From contig OZ038433.1 of assembly GCA_964036275.1 (NCBI GenBank), positions 23,472,985-23,536,984 of the forward strand: a stretch of 64,000 nt of DNA. The letters are read 5' to 3'. Positions 11,001 through 23,300 of this stretch are shown here, piece by piece. The position numbers were made by a program, and so were the translations under genes. The DNA is from Litoditis marina. Lineage: Eukaryota > Nematoda > Chromadorea > Rhabditida > Rhabditidae. Under the pieces are notes generated by a model. That model saw nothing but the letters and a program-made list of their open reading frames with translations, ran no database searches and had not been told where the DNA came from. How positions within the stretch are numbered: the stretch's first letter is position 1; each line of letters begins with the position of its first letter.

Positions 11001-14000
11001 TGATGTAAACACGTAAAAATTCAGGATTTTTCATCAAAAGTAGACCGATTTTCATCTTTTCGGCTAAAAAGTAGTCCGTTTTTCGAAATTTTCTGACTAT
11101 TCGGACAACTTTACTGGTGTATGGCAATGTGCATATTTGAATGAATGAACGTTTGATCATGCAGGTCGATTCGGGGATGATTGTGAAGGTGTTCTGTTAT
11201 CGCTTCTCCGTCGCTTTCCAACTAAAATGAGTACAAGAAGTAAGGCAACTGCTGTTTACAAGGTAATTAAATCGACATCGAGTTCAAAAATAATATTCAA
11301 AATGTTGTAGAAAACACACGTATTGATTTCATCTTTCACGTGGAAGTAAGCAGCATTCGAGTTGTGCATACCTTTCTCGCTGGACATGGTGTAAACTGCA
11401 TTCAGCTGCAAAACTTCAGAATGCTGGAAAGCCACTGAAGTTACAATGAGTGAGGTGTGATTATATCATCAGTAATAACTGTGAACTGTTTATGTAAGTT
11501 TATTATTATCTTTGTTTCTACAGTTTTATTCAGATTCTTTCCTCCGAGATCAGTGGCGAATGGGCTAAAAAAGCTCTGCTGGCTGAAATGAGTTTCAGCT
11601 TCAAATGGTCGCAGAATATTAAGGTATATTTCCATAGTTTTCTTTTATTGAATTTTTGAAAGAGAATGCTTCTCGAAAAGTTTAAGAGACCTTCAACTTC
11701 AAAATGACCATAGTCACCATTTTCACACAAAAAAATCCAGCAAACCTTGAAAAGCATTATCGAAGCGTTTGTTTTTGTTCTTTTTCGGTGACGGGTGTGG
11801 TTCTCTTCTGTATTTTAAACAGTGAAACATTGTTTCTTTTGATACATTTTGTTGTAGCCAAGTTCGTATCTGGTGCCACCCTCCCCCTCTTCAATGGCAA
11901 CCCTGAGGATCGCTCCGGGATGGATGGATCCCAGAATCTGCCTCCAGGAACAGACCATGCAACTTGAGCATATTCTGGTACGTGAATATGACATTTCTTC
12001 AGCTTTGAGGTACTATTTCAATGAAGAAAAAAGTATTCTGCTAAAATGTATCCTGTTAATAAAGCAAAATATCTGAGGGTAAATATGAGATGAGATTGAT
12101 TTCCTTCAAAACTTATTCAAAATTTGATTCTAGGCGTTGACCCAAGCCCTGACTATCCCTCAGTTCGAAATGCCATGGCCCCAGTCCTCAGAGGAAGACG
12201 GGTCCATTTTGGAGAGAGTTGAGGCACTCATCGATCGATGCAAGGGAATTCAACGGGAAACGAACATCAGGTGAGGCTCATGGACAAGATCTGACTGTTG
12301 TCTGTAAAGAAACCCGTTTTACACATCAGTTATCTTGTCGGGAAAGCAATTTCTACTATATATTCAATCCGCTATTATTATGCGATTCGCAATTGTACTA
12401 CGTGTTTTTGAGGTGGAGCAAAAGGTTGGCTTTGCCGGTCAAGACACCCATGACCCATCGAAAGTGCTTCAATCAAAATTTACATCAAATTGCAGTGGGG
12501 TTAAGGTTTCGATCACGAAAGCAGGAGAGGCTCAATACGTGGTTAATGGCAAAAATTACTGTAGGCAAGAACACCGTGTATTTGCTGAATTGGTCGTAAA
12601 CATGAGTTTGCTGGAAACACGAAATTCGTCGCTTTTATGTCTATTTTCAGGTTCCTCGATTTCACGGAGGAGTTGTGGGACATTCTTCGCGACTGTGGCA
12701 GTGACGCCTCGCTGGTCGCCGGTCTCCGTCTCGTTTTCGACGCCCTTCGCACCTGTCGCATCAACACTATCGTCAGTTTGTCTTAGAAAGTTTTCCGAAA
12801 CACTTTCCCCCCGATATGACCGGTTTTTGATAGAAAATCAATACGTTTCACGTATTTGAATCGAAAAACGGGTCGATTATTGTATATCGGCCACCCCTAG
12901 TTTCTCTGGGGGAGAGGTGAAACGTACCACCTTCTTTACTTCAAAAGTCCTCTTATTTTAGTTTTATCTTCAGGTATCGAGCTTTTTATATTATTCTTTC
13001 CTCACAACATAACAAATGCATCCGACATTGAGTGTGACTTGCAGCTGCATAACGACAACAAGAGTTGGATGGCGCGACTGGTCCGCGATTCGCTGTCTGG
13101 CGACCTACGTCTCCCGCGTCTGGAGGCTCTGACGCCCATTCAGATTCTGCTCGAGATTGGAATCGAGCGATTCAGAAGGTGTGTGTACCATATACGTGGC
13201 GTTTAAGTGCGAAAACGTTTATCATAATGTTTTTACGTTTTGAGGGTGACTGAGGTACTGAGGATCTTCCAACCCAACCAAGCACGTAGCTTCTATCCTT
13301 TCAAAAGTTTCAAACGTGCCTCTGAAATTTTTAACCTTAGAAAAGTGCTAGAAACAAGACGGTTTCACAATTGTTTGTGTTCGCGTCATATATGTAAAGT
13401 CCATAACATCTATGTTGATAGGGACATGTTGCACCGTTTCGTGAGCGAGAAGCTGGCCACGTCTGAGGACGAACTGCTCGGCTGGCTGCAGTCGAGCGAT
13501 GCTGCTCCCGAGACACGCGCTCGTGCACTCGTTCACGTGCATCTCGCACTACAGACTATGCTCGAGGTACGATTGTCTTTTCAGTTAAACGGAGATTGCA
13601 TGCTTATCGGCCAAATTCATACCCCAGCAAAGTTGTCCGAATAGTCAGAAAACTTCGAAAAACGGACTACATTTTAGTCGAAAGGATGAAAATCGGTCTA
13701 CTTTTGATGGAAAATTCTGAATTTTCACGTCTTTTGACTTGAAAACGGACTACTTTATGTCGCTCAGTCAGACCTTACTGGCGTAAGGCCAAAGGCGTGG
13801 TACTGATTCCATGAACAATCTATTCACACCATGGATGTAGCCGTGCGATGGCAAGCAAGACCGATTAGGCGGAATTTTGCGAAAATTATTTAGTTTTAAA
13901 AGATTGTTATGACGTATGGGTAATTAACATGTAGATCAAAACTTGCAGTCATTGAAATATTTGAGCTAACTATCCACGATTAGGTGAACCAGAACATCGG

Positions 14001-15090
14001 ATTCCAGTTCATTAATCTCTCGTTTCAGATCAAGGAGAAGCTCAGAATAACTTCGCATCAAATTTCCAATATGACAAGGTATATTTGTGTGTATTATGCG
14101 ACCGATCGTAACTTTTAATTTTAAAGTTCTTCACATAGTTTAAGAGTTCCGGTTTTCAAGTCCAAGCGGTATTGTAATGTCGTGTCCAAGAGCGGTTATT
14201 TCAGCTAATTTACATAGGTTTTATCTGACCTTAACTAACAAGGCTAGGGAGGGGGGGGGGAGGCATACGTTTTCTCTAATATTCATGAAGCTCTTTCCGT
14301 CTTTTCTCCAGAAGTTCTGTCGTTCTTTAATGATTATTGTAATTACAGAAGCGTTCTAATGCAGTTTTGCTCCCAGCCGAACTTTGACCTTTCCCAGCTG
14401 TGTTTCGAGACAGAAGTCGCTCTGGTCGATGTTCACCCCGAAGTTATGAAAGAGTAAGCATTTGAAAAGCCTTCAATAAAATTATATTTTATTACATTGT
14501 TGGTTCTGCCAGATCTATTCTCTCTCTCTCTCTCTTTCTCGCTTTCCCTCTCCCCCCCCCCTCCCCTTCTCACATAAACACTTGAACTGTTTTCCAGGGC
14601 AGAACCATGGTTGTGGATGAATGAAACCACGTATGTTTCCAAAGGCACCACCGTTCACACTGCCACGCAATTCTGCAAGGAAATCAACTACGAACATCTA
14701 TGGAGAAAGCTGCCGGTCCTCGTTGCACAGGTAATATCCTATCTCACTATTCACTCTGCTTACCTCTCTCTCAATCTCTCTGCTCTGGGCTATATTTCAA
14801 TAATAATAGCTACAGCTCTTGAGCAACGTTTCTTCTGCACTGTTTTCTCTGAAACATTTGTCTATTTGTTGATGCCCGCAATCAGCAAATTTCATGAGTT
14901 CAAATCTAAAAACGGACTTTTGTCGATAGTCGAACCTTACTGGTGTATTGAGTTTTATGAGTACAACAAATTTAACTTAAATAAATTATTTCAGCCTCCC
15001 GAGGAAGAAGTCCGTGCCAAGCCGGACCATCGTCCCTCGTACGTGTGTACCCTCACAACTCATACCTCCATGACCACCACCAAGAATTGA
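8070..15090 (+). CDS. zwl-1: Zwilch, RZZ kinetochore complex subunit
   Basis: Sixteen exons join in frame to 614 residues: 8070-8153, 8268-8378, 8882-9017, 9442-9529, 10413-10564, 11165-11262, 11534-11623, 11858-11977, 12134-12270, 12651-12771, 13045-13178, 13422-13566, 13984-14078, 14349-14453, 14598-14730, 14995-15090. The region TPIQILLEIGIERFRRD (exons 11-12) matches the conserved helix of Zwilch, preceded by EELWD and LRLVFDALR, as in animal Zwilch. The length is close to the roughly 600 residues usual for the family. Zwilch binds Rod and ZW10 at kinetochores and recruits dynein and the spindle checkpoint. Exon 14 was set by frame: only the acceptor before 14349 keeps the downstream frame open. 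Introns carry several palindromic elements and a minisatellite. Confidence 0.85.
9072..9304. mobile_element. Palindromic MITE in zwl-1 intron 3
   Basis: The left arm GTCTGACAGGAACTAAATC, with GCGCTCCACGGTTAATTC further in, is mirrored by the right arm, GAATTAACCGTGGAGCGC then GGTTCCTGTCAGGCC. The arms are about 75 bp each. No other copy was noticed in the window. Confidence 0.8.
9585..9690. repeat. ACCGGTTAGGTTACC repeat
   Basis: A short inverted element with AACCGGTTAGGTTACC and CCGGTTACATATAGAATT at one end and TTCTATATGTTACCGGG at the other. Related pieces occur at 3880-3970, 61230-61320, 62460-62545 and 62890-63000. It lies in zwl-1 intron 4. Confidence 0.6.
9903..10125. repeat. Minisatellite of ACTCGAAA(A) units
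   Basis: Dozens of short units of the type AACTCGAAAA and CTCGAAATTTCCCAAA alternate irregularly within zwl-1 intron 4. Several frames stay open through it on the minus strand, giving Phe/Glu/Arg-rich peptides, because the unit contains no stop in those frames. These are not genes. Confidence 0.9.
10945..11125. mobile_element. CCAGTAAGGTTCGACT-family MITE, zwl-1 intron 5
   Basis: The ends are CACCAGTAAGGTTCGACT and CAACTTTACTGGTGTATGG, inverted. The interior has paired AAACGGACTAC-type and GAAAATCGGTCTACTTTT-type blocks. A shorter piece of the same end lies at 10267-10285. Confidence 0.75.
13622..13795. mobile_element. CCAGTAAGGTTCGACT-family MITE, zwl-1 intron 12
   Basis: This copy lies in the opposite orientation to the one in intron 5. 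It shares GTCCGAATAGTCAGAAAA, AAACGGACTACATTTTAGTC and ATGAAAATCGGTCTAC, and ends in CCTTACTGG. Confidence 0.75.
14903..14950. mobile_element. CCAGTAAGGTTCGACT-family fragment, zwl-1 intron 15
   Basis: A half element, AAAAACGGACTTTTGTCG followed by TAGTCGAACCTTACTGGTGT, 45 bp before the last zwl-1 exon. It is the third member of this family inside one gene. Confidence 0.6.
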
Positions 15091-15745
15091 TAGTTCTTTG
15101 AGCCCTGTTCCATGATCATGATCTACCCTCATTTGACATCCTGTATTCTATACTTCCATAATTACGGTTCCTATGTGTTTTATCTTTTCATCTGCATGCC
15201 CCGTGTACTTTCTAGTTACATGACACCGGTTAATTTGTTTTGTACCATCATAGATATTTACTCGTCTTCTGATTGCGGCGACATTGTTATTGATTTTGTA
15301 GTCGATCTTCTCGTGGTTTGAATGAAAGCTTTCGTTTGATTTCACGTGTAAGAAGCCCAGAACGTCATTGGTTCAATTTGAAAAAAAAAACTTAGTGATA
15401 GAAATATTTCCAATACGAAATTCATGCTGAGCTTCTGGCCAATAAATAAGTTTAGAGAAAAAACTCTTTTCAGTGCAGGAGAAGCTGACTTGAAGTAGAC
15501 GATCAAGCATGTATAGACATTTTTGCACTATCCTGTTATCGAACGTAAAATTCTTGGAAAAAACAGCAAAAAATTTCGCAGCATCTCTCCCATAGAATGC
15601 ACACGAACAACTAAACATATAAAACATGCAACAAAAAGCAAACAAAACTTCATAATGAAGACTGGTTAAAGACAAATCGGCTGCAACTACAAAATGGATC
15701 AACGAGGGATGTGGTGAACAGAAACAGCATCGCTTACTCTACAGG
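15091..15745. other. Convergent gap between zwl-1 and the Sri-type receptor
   Basis: It holds the two 3' ends. A 109-codon minus-strand frame (15373-15702) has no recognisable motif and no splice partners. I see nothing else. Confidence 0.35.
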
Positions 15746-17310
15746 TCATCCTATTCTAGATATTGACGGTCTCGGTAACACCGGCGGTAGCTCTGTTGCA
15801 ACCACAGCTAACGGTGTTTTTCGACACCAGAATAAACTGAGAACCGCTACTCTGTATGGCTTGATAAGAATCAAATATGATATGGAGATTGATACGCTCA
15901 CTAGAAGAATTGGTGCCAACGGAATGAGAACAAACACCTTTCTGAAAAACAGATGTTGTACGGAAATGAGAGGTGTAATCTTGTGAGTATCAACTATCAC
16001 AAATTGAATAATATACTCACATTTCAAGTACCCACTTAACACCAAAATATGCTATGTAGATCATAACTGCCAATGGAGCTCCAAATTGAAGCACAAAAAT
16101 GATTGCATAGAGAACTACTAGACGGAATACTGTACGTTGACCTCCTTGAACGGCCCGTGACACTGTGCTCCGTTTCTGGGAGATTTTGATGTAGACCCTG
16201 GAAATAAACAAGTTTATTCTGGGACAACTGCCATCCAGGGACGTTCAACCGAAAAGTTCCAGTTCGGGTATGTATTCAATGGCATTTGGTAATTTTTTCC
16301 CATTTTTAATTTTTAAGGATGTTGATGACTATTGAAACACAAAATATTACATTTTTTCAGATTCGAAAATTTCAGATAATAGGGAAATGGTCCTTTTCAC
16401 CTGCGTCCTCGCGCGCTTTTGTAGCTTGCTAATAGCGGAAAATTGGCGTCACTCGTTCTGAGACATTCCCATATAGGGTTAGCCCAGGGGAGAACGCTGA
16501 TACCTTCTATCTCGGTCGCAACCACTGTGTTTGTAGTTTGATCACATCTATTTCAGTAGGTCAAACTGCAACTCAGATCATGTTTTTTCTTATAATAAAA
16601 TACCCAAAACACAGCGTGCTGTTGCTCCAATTGAATCAATCACCCTAATTTTAGTGAACTCACGTTATCATTGCAAACGTGAATCCGGCGACACTAGTGG
16701 CCAGGAAGAGTAAGACTTCGAAAAGAATTATGTAGGGGGCTACAGTACCCGAGAGTGAAACAACAATTCCGTAATATTGCTCGAAACAATCGAAATACTG
16801 CTCAAAAAAGTCGTGATCTACCACTACCCATGCCACATATGTGTTTGGTACGGCGACTCCGACACCAACAACGGCTAGAAGCGGTGCCATATACTTTTTC
16901 AGAGAACTGTGTGGAAATACGACGACTAAATAGTTGAAAACGATCATGTATATAAAACAGCAAACGAAGGATGTGAATAAGTATACCAGCATTAGTGGTT
17001 GCAGAAATGTTAGAACGCTTCCTGTTTGAGAAAATCCAAGGTTCCAAACGAAGGTGTAGGGAAGAACAATGAGTGGTTGATAAACCAGACCGAACCAGGT
17101 GGTAAAGAGGTTCGGAAACAGAATATTACTAGTCAGAGCCCATTTGTAGATTTTGTAAAGTTTCCCAGAGTTGTGATGGATTATGTATATTGTAAATAGT
17201 GTAGTGATATTAGATACAACAACAATTATTAGTAATGAAATCTTGTACAGTCCAAAATAGGGCTTTGATGCCAGGAAGGCTTCGTTCACTCCTTGAAAAC
17301 TTTTTTCCAT
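15746..17310 (-). CDS. Seven-transmembrane chemoreceptor, Sri/Srh type
   Basis: Three exons read on the minus strand, 17310-16664, 16197-16021 and 15941-15746, join in frame to 339 residues, the usual length of Sri/Srh receptors. The first exon encodes four to five hydrophobic helices. It opens with PYFGLYKISLLIIVV and continues with LYKIYKWALTSN and the short QPLIVLPY motif that resembles the QPIPLFP signature between TM2 and TM3 of Sri/Srh proteins. The last exon ends with TM7 and an IKPYR motif, the typical start of the cytoplasmic tail. An acceptor (CATTTTCAG) lies just upstream of the ATG at 17310, suggesting a trans-spliced start. Such receptors detect volatile or soluble cues in sensory neuron cilia. 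The ligand is unknown. The assignment to Sri rather than Srh is tentative. Confidence 0.8.
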
Positions 17311-17330
17311 TCCAGGGGAACTGAAAATGG

Positions 17331-18917
17331 AATATTCTTGACCGAATAAAAAATAAACCCATTTACAGAAGTAGAGGCAATACAATTAGATAATAAGAGA
17401 CCATACCAAATCAGAACAATATGTGTTAGAAAATGTTTATTTTCTCAAGTTACTAGAAAGTTTATTTCTCTTTTTCAGAAAGAGAACTGTATTTCATGTG
17501 AATCAAAATGAACCAGCAAATATTCAGTCAATTCGGAAGTGGAGATATCGATCAATACTTCCTGATTACATGAGCCACTTGAACCAGTATATTTGAGCAG
17601 TAATAGTTGAGCATTCTGTTAATTTTTTACGAGCATACCGAGAAAAAAAATCGTAAAACTTGTTCAATGTTCAACGTAAGTGCGTCTGTCAAATGTGTCA
17701 CTCTCCGCGACAGAGTAATTATGAGAAATGAACAGTATTCCTTTAAAACAGGTGCGTTTTAATGTAGTATTACTAAGGTGGTCATTATTCAAGGGGAAAA
17801 TACATAGAAAAATGAGCGTAGAATAACAGTCTAGTACTTGAGAAGATTAAGGTCTAACACGCGTACCATTCGCTGGTTTCTGAAATCTTAAAAACCTATC
17901 ATCACAATAATTTCAAAACAGCAGACAGTTTTGCAAGGTTTTCACTTTTTCGGGGATTTTATTTTTAAAACATCACTGATCTAACTCAATGATTACGGAA
18001 ATTATACTGATTGGTCCCAAATGCGACAAGGAAACGAGTCATTCATCAACCGCAGCAGTTAATTATATAGCAACCACGCTCAGTTTATCGGGTTGTATCG
18101 GCTAACTATCAATCTGATTCAGCCTATTTCCAAGTAACCTCTTTAGTACAGGTTTGAAGCCTTGATTGGTGCCACCCAAATTAGTTTTTGATTACCAGGA
18201 CCATTTTTTTGCCCACTCAACAACTTGCTCTGGATTGTGACGCTCCCTGCTTTTTTTCTGATTTCACCCTATTTGCCTCTCATTTGGTCTCGAACGGAGA
18301 GCTTAGAACGCGTTCTGAAAAATTCAGGTGAAATCGAAAAAAAAGAAGGCAGGTGAAATCAAAAAGGATCAATATACATTTTTTTCCTCTACTAATTTAC
18401 GACTCCAGAGTATTAACGATGTATTTGGTTCTGAACCTCGGTTGACAATTTGTAAAACGGAACACGGGGATAGATTCAACTTCATGGCTGTTTTAGTGTT
18501 TTATTCTATAGAAAGTATCTATAAACAATTTCTCTTGCTGATTCAAACAGATTCGAATTTTTTTCTACAGACTTTGTTGCGGTTACGATCGGAGCGCGAG
18601 GGAATACATTTGTTGCGCAAAATCACACCCCGTGCTGAATTATGTGCGAGGGAAGACGTATGTTACAATGTTTTAGTAGTTCATTTAAAATTTCATCGAC
18701 CACAAAATTAAATGAAGCTCTGATTAGTATCACTTCATATTGATGATCTTTCTTGTCTAATGTCTATCTCTACTAAAAGCGTTGCTAAAAAATGTTCGAT
18801 AAAAGTAATATTCAAAATGTAATTGAGGTACGTACTAATGCACCACCTGCTTTTATTAGGAGACATCTGTGTTATATTTTGGCATAATAGTCGGTAAGTG
18901 ATCACTTATATAGTACT
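17331..18917. other. Intergenic, no gene recognised
   Basis: A 127-codon plus-strand frame (18328-18711) begins lysine-rich and shows no family signature or splice context. The rest is AT-rich with no clear repeat. Confidence 0.3.
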
Positions 18918-19192
18918 TTTCATTCCCACTGAGACTCCTACAGTAGGGTTTTTCCCACTGATACTCCTACAGTAGGGTTTTTCCCACTGAGACTCCTACA
19001 GTAGGGTTTCGAAACTTCTAGGTCGTCTTTCTCACGTACTTGTGATCGAAGAGCTAGAGGATTTTCACACACCATTCCTGTTCTCATTTACGATGCATAT
19101 ACGAGAGGATTTTTGCTGAAATAAATTCCCAGCTTCACAACCGCTTCCGGAAAAATTGTAAGGTTACTGTAGGAGTCTCAGTAGGAATGGTG
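18918..19192. mobile_element. MITE with tandemly multiplied terminal repeat
   Basis: The left end carries three head-to-tail copies of a ~32 bp unit containing CCCACTGAGACTCCTACAG followed by TAGGGTTT. The right end at 19160-19192 has the unit once, inverted (CTGTAGGAGTCTCAGTAGG). The internal sequence is unrelated. This is a terminal inverted repeat expanded on one side. Confidence 0.75.
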
Positions 19193-19525
19193 TAAACTAT
19201 ACATGATACATGTAAGGCAAAATAAATTTGGGTAGTCAAGATTGATTTTTATAACTCAAATACGCTAGTGAATACAAAAAGTGATGGATACTACTCGATT
19301 ACAAATATCGATTACAAATACAAATATGAACAAATATTTTACAGCCACAACAAGAAGTTGGAACTTTGAAGTTGGAACTCGTCTTTTCTACTTATAGGTA
19401 CCAACATAGTGCGAATACCACACAGGACACAGTACAATATTTATAATTTTTAGAGAGTTGAACAACCATAAAGGTAGATTGCAGTTTTATTAGTTTCGAG
19501 ATCCAGTCAAAAAATAATTGATAGA

Positions 19526-19873
19526 ATGAACAATGAAAGTATAGGAGAGTATGGGAAACACTTCCTTCAGTTTTTCACTGATGCCCAATCGTTGTGTATT
19601 GCATCCAGAATAATTTCCCACGTAATTGCTCTAAATTTTGAAGACACGATATGGAAACAAATAAAATATTATGTTCGCGCTAAAAGGCGCCAAAACATGG
19701 AAAGTTCATCAGTAAAGAATTACATCATACAACGAACTACTGTTTCTACTCTCGAACAAAGGATTAGGCTTTTCAAACAAAGTTTTATCATTCTACTTCA
19801 AACACAGATTTTCATAATTGAAATGATCCTGTACTCCTGTACACCATCTCTGATATTCAGGCTAGAAGTGTGA
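19526..19873 (+). pseudogene. Possible chemoreceptor fragment, Srx-like
   Basis: A 115-codon frame ends with LEQRIRLFKQSFIILLQ followed by a hydrophobic stretch. The E-x-R-LF-x-QSF pattern before a helix resembles the loop-to-TM6 boundary of Srx-type receptors. No upstream exons with the earlier helices were found on this strand and there is no clear donor. If the resemblance is real, it is a remnant. It may also be chance. Confidence 0.22.
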
Positions 19874-20331
19874 TATCCGGTTTTTTGCTAAAACTCGACA
19901 TCTGCGATATGGCGGTAGTAGTACCAACTTGATTTTTCCTGAAATAGTTTTTCTGCTGTTTTCAGTTTGGGAAACTCATACGATCTCAGAATGAGGACGG
20001 ATGAATAGTTTGTTGTGACCAATGTGTGAACAGCAAATATCAGGAAATGTCTTCCCCAAAATTACTTAGGTATGGAAATAGAAAAAGCAAAATAAACAGT
20101 CATTACTTGTGATTTGCCGATATATTGCCTGGTTAAATACCACTCTCACACATGAAACAATACAATGCTCTGAGTTGCCCGTCTGAAAGAAGACAACAAA
20201 CGTTCGAGCAATTATCCACATTCGAAAGAAACATTTTCACATGTTCAAGCCGTATTTTGACTTTTTACCGTTCAACTACATTTTTGAATCTTTTTATCCC
20301 TTTTCCATCTTTAAAATATCATCGATGAGCT

Positions 20332-23300
20332 TTAGTTGATGTACCTGACGGGAAGCCAATCCGTGATGGCTTTCTTATATGGAGCGATGAAATAAAGTGA
20401 AATGAGTGGCGTAACCATGGGCATTATCTCCATACATAGAAACGTACAGTACTCCGGGATCCAACCTTTAAAAATTATGTCTATAGAGGGTAATTTTTCA
20501 TGAAGAAGTTGTTGACTATTGACATGTTTACCGGACCAATTGAACAGCCCAATTTGCGTTTTCAGAGAGTTAATCACAGTGAACTAGCGTTTTAAAGTTG
20601 AATACAAGTTTTTTTCTGGATAATAACACGTAATATTCGGCTTACTTACCGCCAACCCAGTGAAATAAACCCATAATGTATGAAGAAGATCCCACCATAT
20701 AGAAAGCCGGAATACAAGCTTGGATCGTGAGAGCCTAAATGCGATCAATTACTGTGGATGGAAGCCGTGAAAAAACAGAGTTCAGTTTCATCCTGAACTC
20801 CAAGTTTCTTCTTTAGTTTGGCCACGCCTACAAAGACAAGACGTGACCATCTGGACGGTAGAATAGCGAGGCATGCCTGCGATGAGCTCACCTACCCGTG
20901 GACCAGAAAATCTCGTCAGGTAGCCTCGAGATGATTCCGCACAATGCCGACTTGTTTACGTCACTTCGCTACAGTGGAACATCATTGTCACCCCTGAGTT
21001 GATTTTGCAGTAATCAGCATCACAAAGCTGTTCTTACCTTGATCATTTTCTTGTGCGACTTCTTTGTCTCTTCTGACATGCTGGCTCCGGCTGCTGCCAG
21101 ATAGGAAAGTGTCTGAGCAAACAGTATGTTTGTTGGGGGATAGAAATAGATAAACACGTACAATTATAGAGAAGACAAACGAAAAATGAAGCACTCAATA
21201 AATCGATTCACCTTATTTCTGAAGTAGAGTATGACCACGTAAACGAATGGGCAGGGAATGCACACGTAGACAATAGCCACTAGTACCGGCCATGCCAATA
21301 CGGAGGCATTTCCAGAGACAGTTACTCCTAAAACTTGGTTGTTAAATATACCTAAACGAACTCGAATCAAGTTTTCGGAGGTTTCCCAATCAAACAACAA
21401 ACTCAGTTGAAGAAACATTATTATATATAAACAGTCTCGAAAAGCTGAAATCAAGAAGGAATGCGTTTGATTCTATCCAATGAGTACACATTGAAAATGT
21501 CCAGATCTTTAGAAACGTGCATCATTCGTTGCTCAGTTCGGAACCTAGAATAATCGTGGAGGAATCATTGATCGACAAAACGACAAGTGACCAGTGCCGC
21601 ATGAACGTCATCCGACGTTCATTCTCAAACAAGATCGAACTAATTAAAAGTTAACTATTTAGCAGGTATTCCAATGGAAGTTTGGCTGTGACCATTGGTG
21701 AACACGAAAAACGACACAAATTGTGCATTCTCCGACTTGCCTTCGAGCAGATACTCCGGATGATGTTCATGAACCATTGCTTTGAGAATTTCTTCATCGG
21801 TCATGTCGAGAGAGAAGGGTAACTGGAATGGATAGAAAAAATAATCGAGGCCTAATGTAGACGTATTTCTCCTAGTGCCAATCTTCGCAAATTAACCGTG
21901 CATTTACATACCACCGCAAAAGACTATCTCACTGCAGAATGGTTCATACGGCGTAGTTATATTCTAGCATTGTTTTCAGTGTAATACTCAACTGTAGAAT
22001 TACGAAGTAATCATTCACAAAACAATGATTTGAAGTAAAAGCTAACCAGAAAAACAGCGGACGGGATGAGGAACACCAGACACAACTTGATGACGTCAGA
22101 GACGGACGGAGATGGGCGTACGAGAATCCAATGACGATAGATGAAGGACACATGAAAATCTATTATTGAATTTCTGTAAGTTATATTGAGATGCCATTCA
22201 CGCAATATCCGTCTGTGTAGAATTCGAAACGGCAACATCAAATATTGCACGCTTCCGACAGAGCCAAAGTGAAGCTTCTTACACGTCACATTTTTTCAAT
22301 TGAAGAACATTTCTTTGGTAAAAGAATGATGCTACGTTCCGCTCGAAAAAACTACACACATGGGGTGTGAAGCCTTAGCAGTTAGACTAAAAATCATGCA
22401 TGATATTATCTCACGTACATCTCTCGCTATTGAGTGCTTGCTATGCTTCAGTCATGTCAATGACAAACTGTCATATTTGCAATACTGTTGTTCGATTGAC
22501 CACCTTGGCTGAAGGTACTTGCTCCGACTTCCATACCTTACACATACACATTATTATTTTGTTTTTTTTTCGTTTCACAGCGTGTCACGTATCACGTGAG
22601 TACACGTATATACGTATATATAAATTTTCCCCGATTTAGTATTGTTACCATCAGAATCCATTGGGAATGAGCGAACGAGAGACAGTTGAAGCAGTGGCAC
22701 ATGTAGCAGAACCAGGGGGCAACAGCAGAACAACCCCCCATGAACAGGTAGGATACAGCCCAACCAGAAAACACAACACTGAAACCATCTCTATCAAGGT
22801 TCGCTCAGAAAACAAGCAGCGGCAGATGTTATTCCGCCCCATGGGGTCAGAAGAATTCATCTCGATAATACTGCTTCTTGACGGAAACTTCTCACTTTGA
22901 ATAATTCTACATCTCAATTACGGTCATTGTATATGCCTACTTGGATGTGGTAGCCGACTATCTATTGTGTCACCCTTTCAATTAGAACGGAAAATAGCAA
23001 GGCCCTCATTTCTCATATACAGTGAATTTCATACCCTCACTTGACCGTGTTTTACTTCTTATATTGAGTCATTCATATCAGCTCAGAGAGATTTAAATAT
23101 GAGATTGTGCGTGAAATGAATTCATTCAACTGACGAAACGAACCGCTGCATAGCCAACATCGAGCTGAGGCAGGCCAAAAAATCGAAAAGAGCGAAATTG
23201 AAGAGAAACACCGAATATGCCTTCAGTGGAGGAGGAGTGCGCTGGAATAAGGACATGTACAGTTTTGTTATTACAATTGCCTCGATTCGTTCCTTGCGTT

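Noticed and set aside
14361..14384. Alternative acceptors for zwl-1 exon 14 (AATGCAG and CTCCCAG)
   Set aside because: Both put stops in frame. Only the ATTACAG acceptor before 14349 keeps the conserved reading frame.
18918..19020. CRISPR-like repeats (three units of ~32 bp)
   Set aside because: The units are contiguous without spacers and match the terminal repeat of a transposon in a eukaryotic gen­ome.
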